In this document: positions 7,606-16,949 of the stretch, piece by piece | How the letters are laid out: the number at the start of each line of letters is the position of its first letter | How positions within the stretch are numbered: the stretch's first letter is position 1 | From: Shewanella baltica | GTDB lineage: Bacteria; Pseudomonadota; Gammaproteobacteria; Enterobacterales; Shewanellaceae | Direction: 5' to 3' | Assembly (NCBI RefSeq): GCF_900456975.1 | Contig: NZ_UGYM01000002.1 | Span: 4,402,001 to 4,466,000 of the forward strand | Length of the DNA stretch: 64,000 bases | The notes under the pieces: model-generated | Told to the model about the DNA's origin: nothing | What the model saw: only the letters and a program-made list of their open reading frames with translations | Database searches by the model: none | Position numbers and translations under genes: made by a program

Positions 7606-9176
7606 GCCACACCAAAGCAGCCGACTCCGAGAGTCAATCAGACCTACAGACTGTTGAGTTCGGCCGTCAATTTCTTACCTTAGAACAAGTGGTTGCCGTC
7701 GCCAAAGGCGCGCCAGTCAAGCTCTGTGACGATGCGGATTATCAAGAATATATTCAAAAAGGTGCGCGCTTTATCGATAGCCTGCTGCACGAAGAAGGCG
7801 TGGTCTATGGCGTAACCACAGGTTATGGCGACTCTTGCACAGTCAATGTGAGCTTAGATCTGGTCCACGAATTACCACTGCATTTAACCCGCTTCCACGG
7901 CTGCGGTTTAGGCGAGACCTTAAGCATAATGCAGGCCCGCGCTGTGATGGCTTGCCGTTTAAACTCCTTAGCCATTGGCAAATCTGGCGTGACCTATGAG
8001 CTATTAAAGCGCATCGAAACCTTGCTGAATCTCAACATAGTGCCAGTCATCCCAGAGGAAGGTTCGGTCGGCGCCAGTGGTGATTTAACGCCGTTGTCGT
8101 ATTTAGCCGCCGTGTTAGTCGGTGAGCGCGAAGTGATTTACCAAGGTGAGCGCCAAGCGACTCAAGCCGTGTACGCTAAACTCAACATCACCCAGCATGT
8201 CCTGCGGCCAAAAGAAGGCTTAGCCCTGATGAACGGCACCGCCGTGATGACGGCCTTGGCCTGTTTAGCCTTTGATCGCGCACAATATCTTGCTCGCTTG
8301 AGTAGTCGCATTACCGCCATGGCCTCGTTAACGCTAAAAGGCAACTCGAACCATTTTGATGAAATCTTATTTGCCGCCAAACCGCATCCGGGGCAAAACC
8401 AAATCGCCACTTGGATACGGGAAGATTTGAATCACCACGAACATCCACGTAATTCAGATCGTCTGCAGGACAGATATTCCATCCGCTGCGCGCCGCACAT
8501 TATCGGCGTGTTGCAGGATGCGCTGCCGTTTATGCGTCAGTTTATCGAAACCGAAGTCAACAGCGCCAACGACAACCCGATTGTCGACGGCGAAGGCGAG
8601 CATATTCTCCACGGTGGCCATTTCTACGGCGGCCATATCGCCTTTGCGATGGATTCACTGAAAAATACTGTGGCCAACTTAGCCGATCTTATCGACCGCC
8701 AAATGGCGCTAGTAATGGACCCTAAGTTTAACAATGGCTTACCTGCCAACTTATCTGGCTCAACCGGTCCACGCCGCGCGATTAATCATGGTTTTAAAGC
8801 GGTACAAATTGGCGTGTCGGCTTGGACGGCAGAAGCGCTCAAGCACACTATGCCGGCCAGCGTGTTTTCACGCTCGACCGAATGCCACAACCAAGACAAG
8901 GTGAGCATGGGCACTATCGCCGCCCGCGACTGTATGCGCGTGCTGCAATTGACCGAACAAGTCGCAGCGGCTGCATTACTTGCCATGACCCAAGGTATTG
9001 GTCTGCGTATCGCCCAAAATGAACTGAGCGAAGCCTCGCTCACACCCTCATTGGCGAAAACCCTCGCTCAAGTGCGCGCCGATTTTGAAACCTTAATTGA
9101 AGATAGGCCGCTCGAAACTGTGCTGCGCCAAACCATAGCTAAAATCCAAGCGGGCGAATGGGAAGTGTGCCGATGA
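7602..9176 (+). CDS. MIO-dependent aromatic amino acid ammonia-lyase (HAL/TAL/PAL family)
   Basis: A 524-residue member of the histidine/tyrosine/phenylalanine ammonia-lyase family. The MIO cofactor triad Ala158-Ser159-Gly160 is in GSVGASGDLTPLS, and the catalytic Tyr loop YGVTTGYG is at 69-76. The substrate-selectivity position reads Phe98-His99 (LTRFHGCG), differing from the usual Ser-His of histidine lyases, His-Leu of bacterial tyrosine lyases and Phe-Leu of plant PAL. No other hut gene is near. Placed inside the polyene operon, it most likely deaminates an aromatic amino acid to give the aryl-acrylate starter; automated annotation as HutH would mislead. Starts by ATGA overlap. Confidence 0.85.
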   Translation: MSHTKAADSESQSDLQTVEFGRQFLTLEQVVAVAKGAPVKLCDDADYQEYIQKGARFIDSLLHEEGVVYGVTTGYGDSCTVNVSLDLVHELPLHLTRFHGCGLGETLSIMQARAVMACRLNSLAIGKSGVTYELLKRIETLLNLNIVPVIPEEGSVGASGDLTPLSYLAAVLVGEREVIYQGERQATQAVYAKLNITQHVLRPKEGLALMNGTAVMTALACLAFDRAQYLARLSSRITAMASLTLKGNSNHFDEILFAAKPHPGQNQIATWIREDLNHHEHPRNSDRLQDRYSIRCAPHIIGVLQDALPFMRQFIETEVNSANDNPIVDGEGEHILHGGHFYGGHIAFAMDSLKNTVANLADLIDRQMALVMDPKFNNGLPANLSGSTGPRRAINHGFKAVQIGVSAWTAEALKHTMPASVFSRSTECHNQDKVSMGTIAARDCMRVLQLTEQVAAAALLAMTQGIGLRIAQNELSEASLTPSLAKTLAQVRADFETLIEDRPLETVLRQTIAKIQAGEWEVCR

Positions 9177-9604
9177 AATCATTGCTCACTATCGATATGG
9201 AAATGCAAATCCCCTTCCACGATGTGGATTCTATGGGGATTACTTGGCATGGCAATTACCTGCGTTATTTCGAAATAGCCCGCTGTAAACTGCTCGATGA
9301 GTTGGGCTACAACTACCGCCAAATGCAAGCATCTAACTATGCGTGGCCGATTATCGATTTGCAGATTAAGTACGTCAAAGCCAGCACTTTCGAGCAAAAA
9401 ATCACAGTGCGCGCCGAGTTAGTTGAGTGGGAAAACCGCTTAAAGATCAATTATCAAATTCGCGATGTCGAAACCGGTGCGCGCATCACTAAGGGTTATA
9501 CCATTCAAGCGGCGGTCGATATGAGCACCCAAGAATTGTGCTTTGTTACCCCAGATGTGTTCCGTGACAAAATCGCCACCCTGCTCGCTAAGGTGGAAGA
9601 CTAA
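9173..9604 (+). CDS. 4HBT-family acyl-ACP/CoA thioesterase (ApeK-like)
   Basis: A 143-residue hotdog thioesterase. The FHDVDSMGITWHGNYLRYFE stretch holds the catalytic Asp of the 4-hydroxybenzoyl-CoA/YbgC-type family. A thioesterase is found in the same place in APE loci, where it probably releases or proofreads acyl chains from the ACPs. Start chosen at ATG 9173 because it overlaps the TGA of the lyase gene (ATGA), like the other junctions of this operon; the upstream in-frame GTG-like start at 9158 is weaker. The stop codon abuts the next ATG (TAATG). Confidence 0.85.
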   Translation: MKSLLTIDMEMQIPFHDVDSMGITWHGNYLRYFEIARCKLLDELGYNYRQMQASNYAWPIIDLQIKYVKASTFEQKITVRAELVEWENRLKINYQIRDVETGARITKGYTIQAAVDMSTQELCFVTPDVFRDKIATLLAKVED

Positions 9605-10404
9605 TGAACTCAGTACTCGCCAAGAGCTCTGCGCTGACGAAGAACCCTGTGCTGGCTAAGTGTGCATTATTCCTCTGCATTGCCTGTAGTTTGGCTTGTG
9701 CTTTGATAAGCCTGCCACTCAAGGCTGAAACCTTAGCTGCACCCGGCGATTATCAAGCACTCTTTAGCCAAAGTGCGGATACCGCGCAGCTTGTCGCCTT
9801 AAGCCAAAAACTTAACTTGGGCGAAACGGTGAGAGGTCAGTTTGTGCAATCTCGGCAGCTAAAGGTGCTCAAAAAGCCGTTAATCAGCCAAGGTCAGTTT
9901 ATCTTCGATCAAACCCAAGGGCTGATTTGGCAGCAGATAAAGCCCTTCGAATCCCTGCTGATTTTAAAAGATAAGCAACTGATCCAGCGCGATAGCCAAG
10001 GTCGAGTGCAGATCAGCAAGGCCGACACCTCGGCAAGCGCCGCCGTTATGGGCGATTTATTGCCCAGCCTAGTGCGCGCTATGCTCGGCGGGGATATTTC
10101 CGGTTTAAGCGAAAACTTCGAATTACACTTTTTAGGAACAGAAAGGTTAAAAATAGAAAGCTTGAGCCCAGACGGCCAATGGCAATTAGGCCTGACGCCC
10201 AAAGATCCCTTAATGAAAAAAGCTATCGCCAATATGGTGTTAGAAGGTAGCGATGTGTTGCAGTCCTTAGTGCTGCTGAGCGCCGCGCCGAATGTGAGCC
10301 CACAGGATATGACCCGCATCGACTTTAGTGCGCTTTCCCAAGGCACACTCAGCGAAGCCGAATTAGCGCAGTATGCGTTGGCTGGCGAGGCGAGCAAACC
10401 TTAG
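9604..10404 (+). CDS. LolA-like outer membrane lipoprotein carrier (ApeL-like)
   Basis: A 266-residue exported protein with a hydrophobic signal segment (about residues 18-42, ending LPLKAETL) and a LolA-like beta-rich domain with GQFVQSRQLKVLKKPL and GQFIFDQTQGLIW. In APE clusters a LolA-like protein probably shields the hydrophobic polyene-lipid in the periplasm on its way to the outer membrane. Starts by TAATG overlap with the thioesterase gene and stops two bases before the exporter gene. Confidence 0.8.
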   Translation: MNSVLAKSSALTKNPVLAKCALFLCIACSLACALISLPLKAETLAAPGDYQALFSQSADTAQLVALSQKLNLGETVRGQFVQSRQLKVLKKPLISQGQFIFDQTQGLIWQQIKPFESLLILKDKQLIQRDSQGRVQISKADTSASAAVMGDLLPSLVRAMLGGDISGLSENFELHFLGTERLKIESLSPDGQWQLGLTPKDPLMKKAIANMVLEGSDVLQSLVLLSAAPNVSPQDMTRIDFSALSQGTLSEAELAQYALAGEASKP

Positions 10405-10406
10405 CC

Positions 10407-12902
10407 ATGGCCTCCAACTTCGCCGCGCGCGCCAATCAAGCTTTGATGCAATCTTCCCCCCAGTGGCGCCTCGCCATTTGGTTGCTATTGATGCTGTCAG
10501 CAAGTTTGTGGACGCTACAACTTTGGCAAAACGGCGCACGTGTACAAAGCGATATCCTTGCCATGCTGCCGCATTTACAACAGGATAAACTCACAGAGCG
10601 CGCCCTTAACCAAGTTGAAGCCACGCTCGCCGATCAAGTCTATATTGCGCTTGTCGCCAAGGATGAAACCACAGCAATCACTGCGGCAAAACTGTTGATG
10701 CAAAAGCTTGAAGCTGACCTTGTTGCAAGGGGTAAGCAAGGCGCGCTAACCGATATCCGCAGCGCCGATATACAGCTCGGTGAAGCGCTAGGGCAATTCT
10801 ATTTCCCCCACAGATTTAAATTACTGACAGCGCCGCAAGCCGAAGCGTTAGCCAGCCAAAATATTGAAAGTCTGATTGAGGCAGCCACAGCGCAGCTTTA
10901 CAACGCCTTTAGTTACGCCAATAGCAACTTGCTCGCCCAAGATCCGCTGCTGTTATTCCCAGCCAATTTACTCACCCTCGCACCGAGTTCAAAAGTCAGG
11001 GCCAGCCAGGGGATACTGCTCGCGAATCAAGGCGATAATGTTGCCGCGGTCGTCATGGCAAAGGGGCGAGAAAGCGCTTTTAATCCCAATGCGCAATTAG
11101 CGCAGATGACGGCATTAACCCAAGGATTGGATGCCGTTAAACAAAGCTACCCAGATATTACCGTGCTCAAAGCTGGCGCCCTGTTTCATGCCCTTGCGGC
11201 AACGCAAACGGCTAAGAGTGAAATATCGATCCTCGGCCTAGCATCCTTACTTGGGGTGATAGCCTTAGTTTGGTTGGCGTTTCGCTCAGTGATGCCGCTA
11301 CTGCTAGCAATCGTGACTATTTCCAGCGGGCTGTTGCTGGCCGTGACTTTTACCTTAAGCGTATTTGGCGAGCTGCATTTACTCACCTTAGTGTTTGGCA
11401 CTAGCTTGATAGGCATTGCCATCGACTATAGTTTTCATTTTTACTGCGAGCGCTTAAGCAATACAGAGCGGAGCGCAAAGGCCACAGTGGCGTATATCTT
11501 CCCAACGGTGACACTCGCCTTTATCACTAGCGCTTTGGCTTATGTCGGCATAGGTTTAGCACCGTTTCCCGGCATGCAGCAAGTCGCGATTTTCTGCGCC
11601 GCAGGTTTACTTGGGGCCTATCTCACCCTCATTCTCGCCTATCCACTGTTAGCCGGCAGTCGCTTACCCGCAGGCTCCCGCCCGTTAGCGCTCGCGGGGA
11701 CTTACCTTGCCAGTCTCACTCAGTTATCGAAACGATTTACCACGCCGTTAGGCATGGGCATGTTTGCTTTGGTGATACTAATCTGGTGTTTAAGCGGCGT
11801 AACAAAGTTAACCGTCGATGACGATATTCGTCATTTACAGCAAAGCCCTGCAAGCGTGACTGAGCCAGAAAACCAGCTACGCCAGTTACTCAGTGGCGGC
11901 ACAGACAATCAATTCTTATTGGTACGCGCACCGAGCGAAGAAGCGTTGCTGCAGCAGCTTGAGCGAGTGTCACCCATGCTTGATACCGCCATAACAAACC
12001 AAGAGTTAGGCAACTATGTGAGCCTCAGCCGTTATCTGCCCAGCCATCGAAAACAAGACACGGCTTACCACTTACAGGGCGAAATCTATCAAACTCAGAT
12101 AGATACTGTGCTCACAAGCCTTGGTTTGGATGAAAATCTAAAGCCAGAACTGCAAGCCGCCTATTTGGCCGCGAAAACAGATTACATCACGCCAGCAGCA
12201 TTCTTGACGCTAGGGGCCGGCAAGCAACTCGCGCCGCTGTGGCTCGCGCCGAATGAGGCTAATAGTCCAGTCAGCAATGGCGCGCTAAATGATGGTAGGG
12301 CGAGCGCGGATCAGGGTGCCGATTATGGAGCCATAGTCCTCCTTGGCGGCATTCAGCAAATCGATGCCCTTAAGGCGCGTTTTGCCCATGATGAAAGCGT
12401 GCAGCTTATCGACAAGGTGGCGGACATTTCAGCCGTCATGGGCCATTACCGATTGTTAACCCTAAAGCTGTTAGCCCTTGCACTTGGCATCGCACTCTTG
12501 TTGTTTAGCCTGAATTTCGGCTTTAAAAAAGCGGCGGTTGTGGTTGCCGTGCCGGCCCTTGCGGCCTTGCTCACGCTTGCAACCTTAGGCTTAACGGGCT
12601 CACCACTGAGTCTGTTCCATGCACTCGCGCTCATTTTAGTTTTCGGGATTGGGATAGACTATAGCTTGTTTTTTGCCTCAGCCCAGAACCACGGCAAGGC
12701 AGTGATGATGGCGGTGTTTATGTCCGCCTGCTCGACCCTATTGGCCTTTGGTTTACTTGCCTTTAGCCAGACCCAAGCGATTCACTACTTTGGTTTAACC
12801 CTGTCGCTGGGCATAGGGTTTACCTTTTTACTTTCGCCGTTGATTTTGACCACAACACTGGCTTTAACCACCAATCAGCTTCTAACGACAAAAAAGTCCT
12901 GA
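10407..12902 (+). CDS. MMPL/RND-family exporter (ApeM-like)
   Basis: An 831-residue polytopic protein of the MMPL branch of RND transporters. One N-terminal membrane helix (about 25-45) is followed by a large periplasmic domain, a first block of helices around residues 270-430, a second periplasmic domain and a second block around 685-825. The two blocks contain the paired motifs GIAIDYSFHF and GIGIDYSLFF, which supply the proton-relay Asp residues. It should move polyene-lipid from the inner membrane to the LolA-like carrier. Its TGA overlaps the next ATG. Confidence 0.88.
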   Translation: MASNFAARANQALMQSSPQWRLAIWLLLMLSASLWTLQLWQNGARVQSDILAMLPHLQQDKLTERALNQVEATLADQVYIALVAKDETTAITAAKLLMQKLEADLVARGKQGALTDIRSADIQLGEALGQFYFPHRFKLLTAPQAEALASQNIESLIEAATAQLYNAFSYANSNLLAQDPLLLFPANLLTLAPSSKVRASQGILLANQGDNVAAVVMAKGRESAFNPNAQLAQMTALTQGLDAVKQSYPDITVLKAGALFHALAATQTAKSEISILGLASLLGVIALVWLAFRSVMPLLLAIVTISSGLLLAVTFTLSVFGELHLLTLVFGTSLIGIAIDYSFHFYCERLSNTERSAKATVAYIFPTVTLAFITSALAYVGIGLAPFPGMQQVAIFCAAGLLGAYLTLILAYPLLAGSRLPAGSRPLALAGTYLASLTQLSKRFTTPLGMGMFALVILIWCLSGVTKLTVDDDIRHLQQSPASVTEPENQLRQLLSGGTDNQFLLVRAPSEEALLQQLERVSPMLDTAITNQELGNYVSLSRYLPSHRKQDTAYHLQGEIYQTQIDTVLTSLGLDENLKPELQAAYLAAKTDYITPAAFLTLGAGKQLAPLWLAPNEANSPVSNGALNDGRASADQGADYGAIVLLGGIQQIDALKARFAHDESVQLIDKVADISAVMGHYRLLTLKLLALALGIALLLFSLNFGFKKAAVVVAVPALAALLTLATLGLTGSPLSLFHALALILVFGIGIDYSLFFASAQNHGKAVMMAVFMSACSTLLAFGLLAFSQTQAIHYFGLTLSLGIGFTFLLSPLILTTTLALTTNQLLTTKKS

Positions 12903-14215
12903 TGACTACAAGGAACGTATTTTACATGTCTACACAGGTTCACGATTTATCAGCTATACCAAATTCACTTGATGTCGATGTGGCCATTATCGGCGCAGGG
13001 CCTTCGGGCGCCATCGCTGCCAGCCTGCTACACCAGCAAGGCAAGCGCGTGCTTGTGTTAGAGAAACAGCATTTTCCTCGCTTCTCCATCGGCGAAAGTT
13101 TACTGCCCTGCTGCATGCAGTTTATCGAAGAAGCGGGCATGTTAGATGCGCTCAATGCCGCTGGATTCCAACATAAAAATGGCGCCGCCTTTCGTCGCAA
13201 TGGAACTTACACCACCTTCGATTTTACCGATAAATTTACTCCTGGGCCGGGCACCACGTTTCAAGTGCAGCGCGCCAGTTTTGATAAACTGTTAGCCGAT
13301 ACCGCCCAAAGCCAAGGGGTCGACATCCGCTACGGCGAAACGGTCGAGGCGATCGATTTAACCGAGAACCCACGCTTAACGGTGCGCAATGAACAGGGCG
13401 AGCTTTATCAAATCAATGCCCAATATGTGCTCGACGCCAGCGGTTTTGGTCGCGTATTACCCCGCTTGCTCAACTTAGAAAGTCCATCTTGCCTGCCTCC
13501 GCGCAGCGCCATCTTTACGCATGTGGAAGACAACATCAGCGATGCTAGCTTCGATCGTAATAAGATTTTGATCAGCGTCCACCCTGAACATAAAGATATT
13601 TGGTATTGGCTCATTCCCTTTAGCAATGGCCGCTGTTCACTCGGCGTGGTGGCTGAGCCGCAGTTACTTGAGCGTTTACAAGGTTCGCTTGAGCAACAAT
13701 TGATGAGCATAGTCAATGAAGAACCAGGGCTAAAAGCCCTGCTGGCAAACGCTAAAGTGGTGCAGGAATGCGCCACGCTCAAAGGTTATTCCGCCAATGT
13801 GTCACGCCTTGCGACCGACAAGTTCGCCCTACTGGGTAATGCGGGCGAGTTCCTCGATCCTGTGTTTTCCTCCGGTGTGACTATCGCCATGCAATCGGCG
13901 TCTATGGCAGCAAAATGCCTGACGAAACAACTCAATGGCGAAACGGTTGACTGGCAAGCCGATTACTCAACGCCTTTGATGCAGGGCGTGAATGCCTTTC
14001 GTACCTATGTGCAAGCTTGGTATGATGGCCGCTTTCAGGACGTGATCTTCTATGAAGAACCGAACGAGCGTATCAAGCAGATGATTTGTTCTATTCTGGC
14101 GGGCTATGCTTGGGATACGAATAATCCCTTCGTTAAAGACTCGGAGCGCCGCCTGAACATGATAGTCGAACTGTGCAGAAACCCAGCCGCCACTCCAGCA
14201 TTCGCAGAGGTCTAA
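12902..14215 (+). CDS. FAD-dependent oxidoreductase with halogenase-like motifs
   Basis: A 437-residue flavoprotein. The N-terminal dinucleotide-binding motif IIGAGPSGAIAA (about 29-40) is followed by FPRFSIGESL, a signature of the flavin-dependent halogenase/geranylgeranyl-reductase group. Two halogenase features are visible: Lys92 in HKNGAAFR, which aligns in kind with the catalytic Lys region, and WYWLIP at 234-239, a match to the WxWxIP part of the halogenase GWxWxIP motif. Some aryl polyenes (xanthomonadins) are brominated, so halogenation of the aryl head is plausible but inferred; a hydroxylase or desaturase role is possible. Start ATG 12902 overlaps the exporter stop; ATG 12926 is an alternative. 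Confidence 0.8.
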   Translation: MTTRNVFYMSTQVHDLSAIPNSLDVDVAIIGAGPSGAIAASLLHQQGKRVLVLEKQHFPRFSIGESLLPCCMQFIEEAGMLDALNAAGFQHKNGAAFRRNGTYTTFDFTDKFTPGPGTTFQVQRASFDKLLADTAQSQGVDIRYGETVEAIDLTENPRLTVRNEQGELYQINAQYVLDASGFGRVLPRLLNLESPSCLPPRSAIFTHVEDNISDASFDRNKILISVHPEHKDIWYWLIPFSNGRCSLGVVAEPQLLERLQGSLEQQLMSIVNEEPGLKALLANAKVVQECATLKGYSANVSRLATDKFALLGNAGEFLDPVFSSGVTIAMQSASMAAKCLTKQLNGETVDWQADYSTPLMQGVNAFRTYVQAWYDGRFQDVIFYEEPNERIKQMICSILAGYAWDTNNPFVKDSERRLNMIVELCRNPAATPAFAEV

Positions 14216-14219
14216 CCGC

Positions 14220-15008
14220 ATGCCGCTAAACCTTAACGCTAAATGGTTAGTGATCACCGCCCTGCTGCTCGCAAGCCTTGGGCTGACGGGCTGTAGTGAA
14301 CTGCTGTTCAGGCAGACCTGTGTCGGGCTCACTAAGGATATGCGTTATTGTTTGGCTCCACTGCCCCATGACTTTGCTCCCGCGACCGATAAGCCGTTGA
14401 CTCAGCCTAGGATACAGCCCGCGACTGAGTCTACAACTAAGCCCGCCATCATGGCGAGTCAGCAAACCGACAGCAATACTGGCGTATCTTCACCCCAGTC
14501 CTTTAGCCAAAAAGTCAGTATTAAAGTGGGGAAAGAGTCCCACGAACTGCTCACTCAATTGGAGTTAGAGGGCGAGCGCATGACGCTCGTGGGTTTAGCG
14601 CCACTCGGACAGGCTTTGTTTACCTTGGTTTATGATGGGAATACACTCAGCAGTGAGCAAAGCGTGCTGCTGGGCGACAATTTTAAAGCCGAGTATTTAA
14701 TGGCGATGATGCAACTGATCTATTGGCCTGAGCAGAGTATTCGCGCCCATTTGGAAGGTGGCCATTTAGTGACTGGTCTTTGCGATACGGTTGGGGGAAA
14801 TCAGAGCGACACGCTTGTCGATACCCGAGTAATTACAATCCCCTGTCGCCAGATCTATAGCCAAGATACCTTGATCAGTAAAAGCGCCCTGCAAACCCAT
14901 GTGGTGCAAATCCGTTATCAACAAAATGTCGGCGACGCCCTATGGCAAGCCCACATCAGCTTAACTATGCCACAGGCCAAGTTTGAGCTAGAAATCGAAC
15001 CTATTTAA
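14220..15008 (+). CDS. DUF3261 lipoprotein (ApeN-like)
   Basis: A 262-residue predicted lipoprotein. The signal peptide ends with the lipobox LGLTGC (Cys about residue 25). The C-terminal half has the DUF3261 features found in a lipoprotein encoded in the same place of other APE loci. It probably acts at the outer membrane in the final placement of the polyene; no enzymatic motif is seen. ATG 14220 lies 4 bases after the flavoenzyme stop. Confidence 0.75.
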   Translation: MPLNLNAKWLVITALLLASLGLTGCSELLFRQTCVGLTKDMRYCLAPLPHDFAPATDKPLTQPRIQPATESTTKPAIMASQQTDSNTGVSSPQSFSQKVSIKVGKESHELLTQLELEGERMTLVGLAPLGQALFTLVYDGNTLSSEQSVLLGDNFKAEYLMAMMQLIYWPEQSIRAHLEGGHLVTGLCDTVGGNQSDTLVDTRVITIPCRQIYSQDTLISKSALQTHVVQIRYQQNVGDALWQAHISLTMPQAKFELEIEPI

Positions 15009-15060
15009 CCTTTTAACACCCGCACTTCGCTGTGCCATGGTAAAAAAACGATACGCTATG

Positions 15061-16257
15061 ATGAACAGAGTAGCCATTACACAGATTGGATTGTGTACCC
15101 CGCTAGGGCAAGATCCCCAGCAGGTTTTAGACCGCCTGATCGCGGGTGATACCAGCGCGATGCAGCGCAGTGACACACTCCTGTTCGAGCACCCAACCTT
15201 AGTTGCGCCAGTAACGGCTGCGCTGCCGGCGATTCCTGCAAAGCTCATTCAGTTCGATTGCCGCAATAACCAGTTACTCCTATGCGCGGCGCAGCAAATT
15301 ACCGCCACGATTGAACAAGCGAAACGGGATTTGGGCCATGCTCGCATTGGCGTTGTGCTAGGCACGAGCACCTCGGGGATTTCTAAAGGTGAAGCGGCCC
15401 TGAGCTATCGCAATCAACACGGCCACTTTCCGGCGGATTACCACTATTTCCAGCAGGAGCTCGGCAGCACTAGCGACTTTTTGCGCCAATATTTTGAGCT
15501 AGATGGCCCTTGCTATACGATTTCAACCGCCTGTTCCTCCAGCGCAAAAGTCTTTGCCAGTGCCAAGCGTTTACTCAGCGCTAACCTCTGCGACATGGTG
15601 ATTGTTGGCGGTGTCGACAGTTTGTGCCAACTGACAGTCAATGGTTTTAATGCTTTGGAATCTGTGTCAAAAGGCCACTGCAATCCCTTTAGTATCAACC
15701 GTGATGGCATCAATATCGGCGAAGGCGCGGCCTTATTCGTGCTGACGGCGGGCGAGTCCGATGTGATGCTGGCTGGCATTGGCGAGTCGAGCGATGCCCA
15801 TCATATTTCGGCGCCACACCCCGAAGGCGCTGGCGCAATCACCGCCATGCAAGCGGCTTTGCAAGATGCGAATATTGCGGCACAAGATATTGGTTACATT
15901 AACTTACACGGCACAGCGACACCCAAAAATGATGCGATGGAAAGCCGCGCTGTGGTTAAAGTCTTTGGCGTCAACACCCCGCCCTGCAGCTCGACCAAAC
16001 CCTTAGTCGGCCATACCTTAGGTGCCGCTGGCGCAATCGAAGCCGCCTTCTGCTATTTATTGCTTTCGGCACATAATCACGGCCAAGCCCTGCCGCCCCA
16101 TCAATGGGACGGACAAGTCGATCCACAGGACCCGTCCATTACCTTAGTCGAACGCCATCAAGTCGCCGCAAAAGGCACACTTAATTATGTGATGAGTAAT
16201 TCCTTCGCCTTTGGCGGCAGCAATGCCAGCCTGATTTTTTGCCGTAACGAGGCCTAA
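15061..16257 (+). CDS. Beta-ketoacyl-ACP synthase (ApeO-like)
   Basis: A KAS I/II-type condensing enzyme of about 398 residues. The nucleophile is the Cys of STACSSSAK; the two catalytic His residues lie in LHGTATPKND and VGHTLGAAGA. In APE systems the catalytic ketosynthase ApeO works with the chain-length factor, here the protein at 1318. Start taken as ATG 15061 (MNRVAITQIG), the normal beginning of the fold, with ATG 15058 directly before it; an upstream ATG at 15037 would add 8 residues. The stop is followed after one base by the next ATG. Confidence 0.9.
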   Translation: MNRVAITQIGLCTPLGQDPQQVLDRLIAGDTSAMQRSDTLLFEHPTLVAPVTAALPAIPAKLIQFDCRNNQLLLCAAQQITATIEQAKRDLGHARIGVVLGTSTSGISKGEAALSYRNQHGHFPADYHYFQQELGSTSDFLRQYFELDGPCYTISTACSSSAKVFASAKRLLSANLCDMVIVGGVDSLCQLTVNGFNALESVSKGHCNPFSINRDGINIGEGAALFVLTAGESDVMLAGIGESSDAHHISAPHPEGAGAITAMQAALQDANIAAQDIGYINLHGTATPKNDAMESRAVVKVFGVNTPPCSSTKPLVGHTLGAAGAIEAAFCYLLLSAHNHGQALPPHQWDGQVDPQDPSITLVERHQVAAKGTLNYVMSNSFAFGGSNASLIFCRNEA

Positions 16258-16258
16258 A

Positions 16259-16795
16259 ATGATGCCCTTTATTCAATTCAATTTACCCTTTGCCGAGCAG
16301 GATATTGCCGATTTCATCCCCCACAGGGCGCCGATGATCTTGGTCGATAAGATCATCTCTTATCAACGCGATACCTTAGTTACCGAAGTCACGATCACGC
16401 CGAAAAGCCCCTATTTCGACGATAAACATCAAGCCGTACCCAATTATGTGGGTATCGAATATATGGCCCAAAGTATTGCCGCACTGGCCGGAGTAGAAGC
16501 TAAGCTGCGCAATGATAAAATCCGCGTGGGTTTTCTGTTGGGGTCGCGCAAATTAGCGCTACATGCCAAGCAATATGAACTCGGGCGCACCTATCGCACC
16601 CAGGTAAACCGCCTCTATCAAGAGGAGTCGGGATTAGCGGTATTCGATTGCCAGATTTATCTGCTGCCCGAAGCCGGAAGCGAACAAGAGAAAATCTTAG
16701 TCGCCACAGCGAATGTGAATGTGTTCCAACCCCAAGACACGCAAGCCTACCTTGATGGAAATCAAGACGCGGGCAATAGAAGCCTTGGACACTAA
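16259..16795 (+). CDS. Second 3-hydroxyacyl-ACP dehydratase (ApeP-like)
   Basis: A 178-residue hotdog-fold protein. FIPHRAPMILVDKI carries the active-site His and PNYVGIEYMAQSIAALAG the region of the acidic partner, as in ApeP and FabA-like dehydratases. It should share dehydration of polyene intermediates with the smaller dehydratase at 5318. Starts at ATG 16259 or the immediately following ATG 16262, one base after the ketosynthase stop. A gap of about 150 bases separates it from the ketoreductase gene, the largest gap inside the operon. Confidence 0.85.
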   Translation: MMPFIQFNLPFAEQDIADFIPHRAPMILVDKIISYQRDTLVTEVTITPKSPYFDDKHQAVPNYVGIEYMAQSIAALAGVEAKLRNDKIRVGFLLGSRKLALHAKQYELGRTYRTQVNRLYQEESGLAVFDCQIYLLPEAGSEQEKILVATANVNVFQPQDTQAYLDGNQDAGNRSLGH

Positions 16796-16949
16796 TATCG
16801 AGGCAATGCTGAGACCAGGTAATCGCAGCAAACTGAATTAGCCTGTCGATAAAAAGCGTTAGATTAAGCGCCTTAGCAAGCAGCCTTTTACCATAAATAC
16901 ATGAAACCCCATACCGACTCCTAAAGATAAAATGGGGTGGAGAAAATAG

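Noticed and set aside
7602..9176. Annotation as hutH of histidine utilisation
   Set aside because: No hutU, hutI or hutC is nearby, the selectivity pair is Phe-His, and the gene is inside an aryl polyene operon.
16796..16949. Possible second promoter or lost gene inside the polyene operon
   Set aside because: The gap is only 154 bases, has no coding remnant and no clear promoter hexamers; I leave it as a spacer.
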